DNA from: Cellulosimicrobium protaetiae
GTDB lineage: Bacteria > Actinomycetota > Actinomycetes > Actinomycetales > Cellulomonadaceae
Direction: 5' to 3'
DNA length: 64,000 bases
Assembly: GCF_009708005.2 (NCBI RefSeq)
Contig: NZ_CP052757.1
Location: forward strand, 2,542,001-2,606,000
Shown: positions 8,627-17,500 of the stretch, in pieces
How positions within the stretch are numbered: the stretch's first letter is position 1
Layout: each line of letters starts with the position of its first letter
Position numbers and translations under genes: made by a program
The notes under the pieces: model-generated
The model's input: the letters and a program-made list of their open reading frames with translations, nothing else
Databases searched by the model: none
What the model was told of the DNA's origin: nothing

Positions 8627-10894
8627 ATGACGTTGCCCGACGCCCCCGTGACCGCCGACCGCACGACCGACCCGACCCCCCGTCCGGACCTGCGCGTCCC
8701 GGGGGTCTTCGACCTTCCCGACCGCCTGGCCGCGAAGGCCGACCCCGTGCTAATCGCTGCCGACGAGCGCCACTTCGCCGCGATCGCGGCGAGCCTCGAG
8801 CACTCCGCCGCCGACCTCGCGCAGCGCCTCGACGCGGCTCGGCGTGCGCCGGGCGGCAGTGGGACCGAGGCCCTCGAGCGCGACCAGGAGATCCACCGGC
8901 TCAGCGGCCGTCTGCGGCTGCTCCAGCGCTACGGCGTCGACCTGTGCCTGGGCCGCATGACCTTCGCCGACGGCTCCGCTCCCGTCTACGTGGGCCGCGT
9001 GGGCCTCACGGACCCGGCGGGGGAGCGGCTGCTCGTCGACTGGCGCTCGCCCGCCGCGGAGCCGTACTTCGCCGCGACACCCGCTCACCCCCTCGGCCTC
9101 GCGGCGCGCCGCCGCTACCGGTGGACGCGCGGCCGCGTCACCGACTACTGGGACGAGGAGCTCGTGCCCGACGGCGCGGGGTCGGGCGCGGCGCTCGACG
9201 ACCAGTCGGCGTTCGTCGCGAGCCTCGGGGCGGGCCGGTCGCCGCGCATGCGCGACGTGCTCGGCACGATCCAGGCGGACCAGGACGCGATCGTGCGCGC
9301 GGGCTCGCGGGGCGCGCTCGTCGTCGACGGCGGCCCGGGCACGGGCAAGACCGTCGTGGCGCTGCACCGCGCCGCCTACCTGCTCTACGCCGACCCCCAG
9401 GTGGGCGGCGCGCACGGGGGCGTGCTCGTCGTCGGGCCGAGCCGCCCGTACCTCTCGTACGTCGCCGACGTGCTGCCCGGGCTCGGCGAGGAGGGCGTGC
9501 AGACCTGCACGCTGCGCGACCTCGTCCCGGAGGGTGCGGCGGCGCGCGAGGAGACGGACCCCGAGGCGGCCCGGCTCAAGGCGTCCGCCGCCCTCGTCGC
9601 CGCGATCGAGCCGGCCGTGCGCTTCTCCGAGCGACCGCCGGCCGAGGGCATGGAGGTCGAGACACCGTGGGCGGACGTCTGGCTGTCCACCGCGGACTGG
9701 GCGGAGGCGTTCGAGTCCGTGGACCCCGGCACCCCGCACAACGAGGCGCGCGACGACGTCTGGGCCGCTCTCGTCGAGATCCTCGTGGACAAGACGGTGG
9801 GCGAGGGAGACGTGGAGGACGCCGGGGACCTGTCGGCCGACGACGTGCGCCGCTCCCTGCGGAGCCACCGCGCGCTCGGCGCCGCGTTCGACCGCGCGTG
9901 GCCGCTCGTCGAGGCCACCGACCTCGTGGCCGACCTGTGGTCGGTGCCCGCCTACCTGCGCCTGTGCGCGCCGTCGCTCACGCCCGAGCAGGTGCGCACG
10001 CTCCAGCGTGCGGACGCCCAGGCGTGGACGACGGCGGACCTGCCGCTGCTCGACGCCGCGCGACAGCGCCTGGGCGACCCCGAGGCGTCGCGCCGCCGTC
10101 GCCGCAACGAGGCCGCGGTGGCGGCCGAGCGCGCCCGCATGGACGACGTCGTCGACCACCTCGTCGCGTCCGACGACAGCGAGCTCCAGGTGATGACGAT
10201 GCTCAAGGGGCAGGACCTGCGCGACGCGCTCGTCGACGACGGCGCGCTCGTGACGGCCACGCCCGACCGCCTCGCGGGGCCGTTCGCGCACGTCGTCGTC
10301 GACGAGGCGCAGGAGCTCACCGACGCGGAGTGGCGGATGGTGCTGAGCCGGTGCCCGTCGCGCAGCGTCACGGTGGTGGGGGACCGGGCCCAGGCCCGCC
10401 ACGGGTTCGCGGAGGGCTGGTGTGAGCGGCTCGCGCGCGTCGGGTTCGACCGGGTCGAGGAGGCGTCGCTGAGCGTCAACTACCGCACGCCGCAGGAGGT
10501 CATGGCGGCGGCGGAGCCCGTCATCCGGGCCGCGCTCCCGGACGCCAACGTCCCGACGTCGGTGCGCAGCACGGGCGTGCCGGTCGCCTACGGGGCGGTC
10601 GCGGACCTCGACGGGGTGCTCGACGGCTGGCTCGCCGAGCACGCCGAGGGCACGGTCTGCGTGATCGGCGGCGCGGGGTTCGCCGCGGCGTCGACCGAGC
10701 CGATCGTGGCGAGGCTCGGCGAGGACGGGGCGTCGCGCGTGCGGGTGCTCACGCCCGAGACGGCGAAGGGCCTCGAGTTCGACCTCGTCGTGCTCGTGGA
10801 CCCGCAGACGTTCGGCGACGGCATCGAGGGTGCCGTGGACCGCTACGTCGCGATGACGCGCGCGACGCAGCGGCTCGTCGTCCTCGAACGCTGA
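8627..10894 (+). CDS. helR: HelR-type RNA polymerase recycling ATPase
   Basis: A 755-residue HelD-family superfamily 1 ATPase. Helical N-terminal arm to about residue 105, then 'YVGRVGLTDPAGERLLVDWRSPAAEPY', Walker A 'GGPGTGKT' at 235-242 followed by 'VVALHRAAYLLY', DEAQE Walker B, 'VNYRTP' and 'ETAKGLEFDLVVLVDP'. HelR dislodges RNA polymerase from DNA and gives rifamycin tolerance in Streptomyces and mycobacteria. The RAE in its promoter supports the same role here. The ATG at 8627 is preferred: it follows GGAG closely and lies downstream of the promoter, while a longer frame would start inside the RAE. The gene stands alone and ends in a 24-bp hairpin. Confidence 0.85.
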   Translation: MTLPDAPVTADRTTDPTPRPDLRVPGVFDLPDRLAAKADPVLIAADERHFAAIAASLEHSAADLAQRLDAARRAPGGSGTEALERDQEIHRLSGRLRLLQRYGVDLCLGRMTFADGSAPVYVGRVGLTDPAGERLLVDWRSPAAEPYFAATPAHPLGLAARRRYRWTRGRVTDYWDEELVPDGAGSGAALDDQSAFVASLGAGRSPRMRDVLGTIQADQDAIVRAGSRGALVVDGGPGTGKTVVALHRAAYLLYADPQVGGAHGGVLVVGPSRPYLSYVADVLPGLGEEGVQTCTLRDLVPEGAAAREETDPEAARLKASAALVAAIEPAVRFSERPPAEGMEVETPWADVWLSTADWAEAFESVDPGTPHNEARDDVWAALVEILVDKTVGEGDVEDAGDLSADDVRRSLRSHRALGAAFDRAWPLVEATDLVADLWSVPAYLRLCAPSLTPEQVRTLQRADAQAWTTADLPLLDAARQRLGDPEASRRRRRNEAAVAAERARMDDVVDHLVASDDSELQVMTMLKGQDLRDALVDDGALVTATPDRLAGPFAHVVVDEAQELTDAEWRMVLSRCPSRSVTVVGDRAQARHGFAEGWCERLARVGFDRVEEASLSVNYRTPQEVMAAAEPVIRAALPDANVPTSVRSTGVPVAYGAVADLDGVLDGWLAEHAEGTVCVIGGAGFAAASTEPIVARLGEDGASRVRVLTPETAKGLEFDLVVLVDPQTFGDGIEGAVDRYVAMTRATQRLVVLER

Positions 10895-10901
10895 CGATCT
10901 C

Positions 10902-10964
10902 CCGCCGAGCACGACATGAAGGTCGTCGAGAAGCCTGTGGCGACCTTCATGTCGTGCTCGGCGG
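10902..10964. terminator. 24-bp perfect inverted repeat between convergent genes
   Basis: Arms 10902-10925 and 10941-10964 pair without a mismatch around a 15-base loop. It sits between helR and the YbaK gene, so it can end transcription from both sides. The arm contains GAGCACGACATGAAGGTCG; this length and perfection are more than termination needs, so it may also be a dispersed palindromic element. Confidence 0.7.
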
Positions 10965-10973
10965 AGAGGACGG

Positions 10974-11555
10974 TCAGGCGACCGAGACGGCCAGGTCCTC
11001 GATGACCTCGACGCCCGGCAGGCGTCCGAGCAGGTTGCCGGGCAGCAGGAGCTTCGAGGCGCGCACGCCGCTGCCGATGAGCGCGGGCTCGCCGTCCGTC
11101 ACGACGCGCGAGTCGACGAGCACGCGCCACCCCGCCGGCAGCCCGACGGGCGTGATGCCGCCGTACTCCATACCGGACTCGGCCGTCGCGCGGTCGGTCG
11201 GCAGGAACGACGCCTTGCGCACGTCGAGGAGCTTGCGTACGCGCGTGTTGACGTCGGCGCGCGTGTGCGCGCGCACCACGGCGGCGGCGATCCGCTCGTC
11301 GCCCGCCCGGGCGCCGCCCACGACGACGCAGTTCGCGGACGCCTCGACGGGCAGGTCGAACGCGGCGTTGAGCGTCGCGGTGTCCGCGAGGTCGGGGTCG
11401 ATCTCCGTCACGGCGACGAGCGCCGCGACGTCCGGGTCGGCCTCGGCCCAGCGGCGCAGTGCGTCGGCGGTCGCCGGGGCGACGAGGTCGAGGTGGTCGA
11501 GGGCCGGCTCCCAGGTGAGCGAGCCGAGCGTGGGCAGGGTCGTGCGGGCGTCCAT
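10974..11555 (-). CDS. YbaK/EbsC-family aminoacyl-tRNA deacylase-like protein
   Basis: A 193-residue YbaK/EbsC/ProX-family protein. These domains hydrolyse mischarged tRNAs, for example Cys-tRNA(Pro), in trans. Family marks are 'ANCVVVGGARAGDERIAAAVVRAHTRADV', 'VRKLLDVRKASFLPTDRATAESGMEYGGITPVGLP' (the G-GI-PVG loop) and the C-terminal 'GSGVRASKLLLPGNLL'. The N-terminal 70 residues are less conserved. The ATG at 11555 was chosen because the upstream frame contains no family similarity. Specificity for a given amino acid cannot be assigned. It diverges from the SOS-controlled imuA' gene. Confidence 0.87.
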   Translation of the reverse strand: MDARTTLPTLGSLTWEPALDHLDLVAPATADALRRWAEADPDVAALVAVTEIDPDLADTATLNAAFDLPVEASANCVVVGGARAGDERIAAAVVRAHTRADVNTRVRKLLDVRKASFLPTDRATAESGMEYGGITPVGLPAGWRVLVDSRVVTDGEPALIGSGVRASKLLLPGNLLGRLPGVEVIEDLAVSVA

Positions 11556-11641
11556 GACGTCAGCCTGCCATCCGGTGGGCCGTCGTGCGGCGGGGGCCGG
11601 ATGCCGAGCATGCGCGGCGGGGATGAGGTTCAGGTAGAAGC

Positions 11642-11663
11642 CGAGGGTTGGGGTCAACCCTCG
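11642..11663. repeat. 9-bp inverted repeat in the imuA' upstream region
   Basis: CGAGGGTTG and CAACCCTCG surround a GGGT loop. The 300 bp between the YbaK and imuA' starts hold this repeat and the SOS promoter and no other gene that I can support. The repeat may be an operator or a weak terminator. Confidence 0.4.
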
Positions 11664-11724
11664 AGCGACGGTCGAGAGTTGCGTCGGGCATCTCGGACGA
11701 AGCCGACGGCTCTCACCTGCGGAG

Positions 11725-11777
11725 TTGACACCCCGCGACGGCGGTCGTTCACTGGAAGTGTTCGAACATCTGTTCGA
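11725..11777 (+). promoter_or_regulatory. LexA-controlled promoter (SOS box 11762-11777)
   Basis: TCGAAC-ATCT-GTTCGA is a perfect match to the actinobacterial LexA box TCGAAC-N4-GTTCGA. A perfect -35 TTGACA lies at 11725-11730, with a poor -10 (TTCACT) 17 bp on. LexA bound at the start of the transcript would repress the mutagenesis operon until DNA damage. Confidence 0.9.
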
Positions 11778-11857
11778 ACACCGGTGGGTGCAGAACGACG
11801 CCCACGAGCAGTCGACGCGTGACGACGCGTCCCGTCCGAGCAGCACCGGGAGGCGAG

Positions 11858-12874
11858 ATGACCCTTCTCGCCGACCCCACCGAACGGGCGGGGGCACCGG
11901 TCGTCACCTCCGGGGACGACAAGGCCGAGCGCGCCCGCGCCGTCCTGCGCCGTGCGGAGGAGCGTACGGGCGTCCGCCGACACCGCCCGGTCGTCACCCC
12001 CGCGGTCACGGCAGCACCGGTCGCCGTCCCGCGAGCCGACGCGGCACGCCCCGCCGACGTCTCGTTCACCGACGTCCCGGTCACCGATGGCTCCTCGCTG
12101 CCGGCCCGGCCGGCCCCTGTCGCGCCGGCCGAGGGTCCGGTGCGCGCCCGCGGTCGCCACGTCGCGATGGGTGACGCGAGTCGGGAGGTGACCACGGACG
12201 AGCGGGCGTGGCCCGTGCACGACGCGCTCGCCCCGCTCCTGCCGCTCGGCGGGCTCCAGCGCGGCACGGTGGTCGCGGTGCGCGGGTCGACCAGCCTCCT
12301 GCTCGCGCTCGTCGCGCGACCGTCGCGAGCCGGGGCGTGGACCGCCGCCGTCGGGTTCCCCGCGGTCGGGCTGCTCGCGGCCGCCGACGTCGGCGCGGAC
12401 CTCGACCGCGTCGTCCTCGTCCCTCGGCCGGGACCGGACGCGGCGCTCGCGATCGCGGCGCTCGTCGACGGCCTGGACGTCGTGGTCGTCGGGCCCGACG
12501 CCGCTCTCACCGACACCGACCGGCGCCGCCTCACCGGCCGCGCACGCGAGCGCGGCGCGCTGCTCGTCGCGGCCACGGCGTGGCCGGGCGCGCACGTCGC
12601 GCTCACGGTGACGGGCGGCGGCTGGTCCGGCGCGGACCGCGGGGCGGGCTGGCTGCGTCGGCGCACGCTGGTCGTCGAGCGCGCGGGCCGCGGGGGTGCC
12701 GCGCGACCCACGCGGGTCGAGGTCGACCTCCCGCTCGCGCACGAGGACTGGCCGGCGTTCCTCGCGGAGCCCGAGCCGGTGAGTGCGGGGGATCTGCAGT
12801 CCGTCGGCTCCCGCGACGACGAATACCCCGCACTCAGCGAGCCGGGTGGACCCGGGTTGAGGCTCGTCGGATGA
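11858..12874 (+). CDS. imuA': ImuA'-like SOS mutagenesis protein
   Basis: A 338-residue RecA-like-fold protein of the actinobacterial ImuA' type. The first 110 residues are low-complexity and Pro/Ala/Val-rich. The core starts at 'AWPVHDALAPLLPLGGLQRGTVVAVRGSTSLLLALVA' and includes 'GAWTAAVGFPAVGLLAAADVGADLDRVVLVPRPG', the usual ImuA' landmarks, with a degenerate Walker A. In mycobacteria ImuA' links ImuB, DnaE2 and RecA during mutagenic translesion synthesis. The ATG at 11858 follows GGGAGG by seven bases and is preferred over the upstream GTG at 11819. Its stop overlaps the imuB start (ATGA), which suggests translational coupling. Confidence 0.87.
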   Translation: MTLLADPTERAGAPVVTSGDDKAERARAVLRRAEERTGVRRHRPVVTPAVTAAPVAVPRADAARPADVSFTDVPVTDGSSLPARPAPVAPAEGPVRARGRHVAMGDASREVTTDERAWPVHDALAPLLPLGGLQRGTVVAVRGSTSLLLALVARPSRAGAWTAAVGFPAVGLLAAADVGADLDRVVLVPRPGPDAALAIAALVDGLDVVVVGPDAALTDTDRRRLTGRARERGALLVAATAWPGAHVALTVTGGGWSGADRGAGWLRRRTLVVERAGRGGAARPTRVEVDLPLAHEDWPAFLAEPEPVSAGDLQSVGSRDDEYPALSEPGGPGLRLVG

Positions 12875-14595
12875 GCACGAGCCCGACCCGCACGGCGGCC
12901 CTGTGGGTGCCGGACTGGCCGGTGCTCGCGGCGATGGCGGTGCGCGACGTCCCCGCGCACGTCCCCGCCGCGACGCACGACGGCCGCCGCGTCGTCGCCG
13001 TCTCCGCGACCGCTCGCGCCCAGGGCGTGCGCCGCGGCATGCGTCGCCGCCGGGCCCGCGAGTGCTGCCCCGAGCTCGAGCTGCTCGACGTCGACGACGC
13101 GCGCGACGCCCGCGAGTTCGAGCCCGTCGCGCTCGCAGCCGAGACCGTCGTCGCCGGTCTGGAGATCACCCGGCCCGGCCTGCTGCTCCTGCCCGCGGCG
13201 GGGGCGAGCCGGTACCACGGGTCCGACGCCGCGCTCGCGGAGGCGCTCGTCGCGCGCGTCGCCGACTCCGGGTACGAGTGTCAGGTGGGCGTCGCCGACG
13301 GCATCCTCGCCGCCGTGCTCGCCGCGCGGGACGCCGCCGTCGTGGTCCCCGGCGGCTCGGCCGCGTTCCTCGCGCCGCGGCCCGCGCGCGACCTCGTGCA
13401 CGTCGCGGCCCGCCCCGACGCCGCCGTCGCGATCGACGAGCTCGTGGACCTCCTGGGCCGGCTCGGCGTGCGCACCCTCGGGGCGCTCGCGGCCTTGCCG
13501 CCCGCGACCGTCGAGGGACGGTTCGGCGACCTCGGCGCGTGGGCGCACCGGCTCGCGCGCGGCGAGGACCTGCGCCCGCCCGCGCGGCGCCGCGTCGAGC
13601 CCGACGTCGCGGTGAGCGCCGAGCTCGACCCGCCCGCCGAGCGCGTCGACGTCGCGACCTTCGCCGCGCGGCGGCTCTCCGAGGACCTGCACGACCAGCT
13701 CGTCGCGCGCTCGCTCGTCGCCGGGCGGCTGCGCATCACCGCGCGGACCACCGAGGGCGACGACCTCGAGCGGACCTGGCGGCTCGACGGGCCGGGCGCG
13801 ATGAGCCCGGCGCGCCTCACGGACAAGGTCCGGTGGCAGCTCGAGGGCTGGCTCACCACCACGTCCGTCCGGGCCGGGCGTGCGGCCCGGGCAGCACGGC
13901 AGGGCAGCCGTGGTGGCGAGCGCGGCGGCTCGCCCGGCGGCGCCGACGTCGTGCCCGACGTCGCGCCGCTGGCTCGCCTGTCCCTCACGGCCGAGGAGGT
14001 CGTCCCGGCGGGGGCGGAGCAGCCGCGCCTGTGGGGCGCGTCGAGCGGGGAGGACGCGCGCGCCCACCGTGCGCTCGGGCGCGTGCAGGGGATCCTCGGC
14101 GGCGACGCCGTCCTGCGCGTCGAGGTCCAGGGCGGTCGCGACGCGACCGACCGCGTGCACCTCGTGCCGTTCGGGGAGGACGTCGCGCGCCCGCGCGACC
14201 CGGCCCTGCCGTGGCCCGGCGCGCTGCCGAGCCCCGCGCCGGCGGTCGTGCCCGTCGAGCCGCAGGACGTCGTCGTGCTCGACGCGGCGGGGCGGCCCGT
14301 CGTCGTCGACGCGCGCCTCGCGATGAGCGGCGAGCCCGTCACCGTGCGGTGGCCCACCGCTGCGCCGGAGGCGGGCGCGCGCCGCCCGGCGCCGCCTCGA
14401 CGCGAGGGGACGCTGCCCGGCCCCGGGTCGGTGCGCGCCGTCGTGGACTGGGCCGGGCCGTGGCCGCTCGCCGAGCGCTGGTGGACCCCCGCGCCGCGGC
14501 GCCGGGTGCACGTGCAGGTCCTGCTCGACGACGGCCGCGGGCTCCTCCTCGCGAGCGCCCGCGGACGCTGGACCGTGGAGGGCCTCTATGACTGA
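12871..14595 (+). CDS. imuB: ImuB, catalytically degenerate Y-family polymerase
   Basis: A 574-residue Y-family DNA polymerase homologue. The N terminus reads 'TAALWVPDWPVLAAMA', where active Y-family enzymes have their first catalytic acids, and the second site is 'GASRYHGSDAALAEAL' instead of the usual D/E pair. So it is probably not a polymerase. ImuB is known as the beta-clamp-binding adaptor that brings DnaE2 to lesions. Landmarks are 'GVADGILAAVLAAR' (finger/palm) and 'DLLGRLGVRTLGALAALP' (thumb HhH), with a little-finger-like region to about 430 and an actinobacterial C-terminal tail. It overlaps imuA' by 4 bases and dnaE2 by 8. Confidence 0.92.
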   Translation: MSTSPTRTAALWVPDWPVLAAMAVRDVPAHVPAATHDGRRVVAVSATARAQGVRRGMRRRRARECCPELELLDVDDARDAREFEPVALAAETVVAGLEITRPGLLLLPAAGASRYHGSDAALAEALVARVADSGYECQVGVADGILAAVLAARDAAVVVPGGSAAFLAPRPARDLVHVAARPDAAVAIDELVDLLGRLGVRTLGALAALPPATVEGRFGDLGAWAHRLARGEDLRPPARRRVEPDVAVSAELDPPAERVDVATFAARRLSEDLHDQLVARSLVAGRLRITARTTEGDDLERTWRLDGPGAMSPARLTDKVRWQLEGWLTTTSVRAGRAARAARQGSRGGERGGSPGGADVVPDVAPLARLSLTAEEVVPAGAEQPRLWGASSGEDARAHRALGRVQGILGGDAVLRVEVQGGRDATDRVHLVPFGEDVARPRDPALPWPGALPSPAPAVVPVEPQDVVVLDAAGRPVVVDARLAMSGEPVTVRWPTAAPEAGARRPAPPRREGTLPGPGSVRAVVDWAGPWPLAERWWTPAPRRRVHVQVLLDDGRGLLLASARGRWTVEGLYD

Positions 14596-17500
14596 CCGGA
14601 CGACCGGGCCGCGCTACGCCGAGCTGCACGCCCACTCCGCGTTCAGCTTCCTCGACGGCGCGTCGCACCCCGAGGAGCTCGCCGCCGAGGGCGCCCGGCT
14701 CGGGCTGTCGGCGCTCGCGGTCACCGACCACGACGGTCTGTACGGCGTCGTGCGCTTCGCCGAGGCGGCGCGCAAGGTCGGGCTGCCCACGATCTTCGGC
14801 GCCGAGCTGCACCTGCCCGTCGTCGACGACGGGCGGACGCCCGCGGGACTGCCCGTGCTCGACCCGCCCACCGGCGTGCCCGACCCGCGCTCGACCCACC
14901 TGCTCGTCCTCGCGCGGGGGGCGCAGGGCTACCGCCACCTGTCGAGCGCGATCGCCACCGCGCACCTCGCGACCGGGACCAAGGGCGCCGCCCGCTACGA
15001 CCTCGACGCGCTCGGCGCGCAGGGCGCGGGCGAGTGGCTCGTGCTCACCGGCTGCCGCAAGGGCTCTGTCCGGCGGGCGCTCGTCACCGCCGGACGCGCC
15101 GCGGCGCGCCGCGAGCTCGACCGGCTCGTCGCCGTCTTCGGCGCGGACAACGTGGCGGTCGAGATCACCGCGACCGACGACCCGCGCGACGCCGACCTGC
15201 ACGCGGCGCTCGCCGACCTCGCCGCGGACGCCCGCCTGCCGCTCGTCGCGACGACCGCCGCGCACTACGCCAGCCCGCGCGACGCCGACCTCGCGGGGGC
15301 GCTCGCCGCGGTGCGCGCCCGCTCGTCGCTCGACGACCTCGACGGGTGGCTGCCCGGCGCCCCGACGACGCACCTGCGCTCGGCGGCGGAGATGCTCGCG
15401 CGCCACCACCGGTACCCGCAGGCCGTCGTGACCGCGGCCGCGCTGGGGGACGAGTGCGCGTTCGACCTGCACCTCGTCGCACCCGACCTCCCGCCGTACC
15501 CCGTGCCGGACGGGCACACCGAGGCGACCTGGCTGCGGGAGCTCGTGCGGCGCGGCGGGGAGAACCGGTACGGGCCGCGCGGCCAGGAGAAGATCACGGG
15601 CGCGTGGGCGCAGATCGACCACGAGCTGCGGGTCATCGAGGACCTGCACTTCCCGGGGTACTTCCTCGTCGTCTACGACCTCGTGGAGTTCTGCCGGGTG
15701 AACGGGATCCTCGCGCAGGGCCGCGGGTCGGCCGCGAACTCCGCGGTCTGCTACGCGCTCGGCATCACGGCCGTCGACGCGGTGAAGCACGGCCTGCTGT
15801 TCGAGCGCTTCCTCGCGCCCGAGCGCGACGGCCCGCCGGACATCGACGTCGACATCGAGTCGGGGCGGCGCGAGGAGGTCATCCAGCACGTCTACGGGAA
15901 GTTCGGGCGCACGCACGCCGCGCAGGTCGCGAACGTCATCTCCTACCGGCCCAAGTCCGCGGTGCGCGACGCCGCCCGCGCGCTCGGGTACGACGTCGGG
16001 CAGGCCGACGCGTGGAGCAAGTCCATCGAGCGCTGGGGGTCGCTGCGCGGCCCCGACCCGTCGTCGCCCGCGGCCGACCGCAAGGCCAAGGAGGTCGCCA
16101 TCGCGACGAAGACCGCCGAGAAGGACGCCGAGAAGGCTCGCCTGTGGGGGCCGCACGAGGTGGGTTCGGCTGGGAGGGAGGTGGGGTCGTCGCGCACCGG
16201 GACCTCCCGAGTCGCCGCCTCTCGCGACGAACGTCCGCACACCGGGCACCGTGGCGACTGGTCGCCCGACCTGAGCGGCCGGGGCGGGCGCGTCGTCGAC
16301 CCGCTCGCCGTGGACGAGGGCGAGGTCGTGCGCGCGGACGACACGCACGACGTCGTGCCCGCGCACCGGCCGCCGTCGGCCGCGCAGGAGGGCGAGATCC
16401 CCGACGCGGTGCTCGACCTCGCCGACCGGATGCTGCGGCTCCCGCGGCACCTGGGCATCCACTCGGGCGGCATGGTCATGTGCGACCGCCCCGTCATCGA
16501 GGTGTGCCCCGTCGAGTGGGCGCGCATGGAGGGCCGCACGGTCCTGCAGTGGGACAAGGAGGACTGCGCGGACGCGGGGCTCGTGAAGTTCGACCTCCTG
16601 GGCCTCGGGATGCTCACGGCGCTGCGCATCGGGTTCGACCTGGTCGAGCGGCACGAGGGCGGCCCGCGCCTCGCGCTGCACACGCTGCCCGAGGACGACC
16701 CGGCGGTGTACGACCTGCTGTGCGCGGCCGACACCGTGGGCGTGTTCCAGGTCGAGTCGCGCGCGCAGATGGCGACGCTCCCGCGCCTGCGGCCGAGGAC
16801 GTTCTACGACATCGTCATCGAGGTCGCGCTCATCCGCCCCGGGCCGATCCAGGGTGGGTCCGTGCACCCGTACATCAACCGCGCGCGGGGCCGGGAGGAG
16901 GTGACGTTCCTGCACCCGCTGCTGGAGAAGTCGCTCGGCAAGACGCTCGGCGTGCCGCTGTTCCAGGAGCAGCTCATGCAGATGGCGATCGACGTCGCGG
17001 GGTTCTCGCCCAAGGAGTCCGACCAGCTCCGGCGCGCGATGGGGTCCAAGCGGTCCGTCGAGCGCATGGAGGAGCTGCGCGGGCGGCTCATGGACGGGAT
17101 GCGGGAGAAGGGCGTCACCGACCCGGCCGTGCGCGAGGAGATCTACGACAAGCTCAAGGCGTTCGCCGACTTCGGGTTCCCCGAGTCGCACGCGTACTCG
17201 TTCGCGTTCCTCGTCTACGCGAGCTCGTGGCTCAAGGTGCACCACCCCGCCGCGTTCTACGCGGGCCTGCTCGCGGCGCAGCCCATGGGGTTCTACTCGC
17301 CGCAGTCGCTCGTCGCCGACGCGCGCCGGCACGGCGTCACCGTGCTGCGCCCCGACGTCAACGCCTCCGACGTCGAGGCGACGATCGAGCGGCTGCCGGC
17401 CGGCCACGCGGCTGCGCCCACCGATCATGCGGGTACCGACCATGAGGACGCCCGGACGGGTAGCAACCGCATGCTCGGCGGGGAGGTGCGGATCGACACC

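Noticed and set aside
16150-16405. Intein or insertion element in dnaE2
   Set aside because: The segment is only about 255 bp, lacks intein splice motifs (no N-terminal Cys block or His-Asn end) and keeps the frame.
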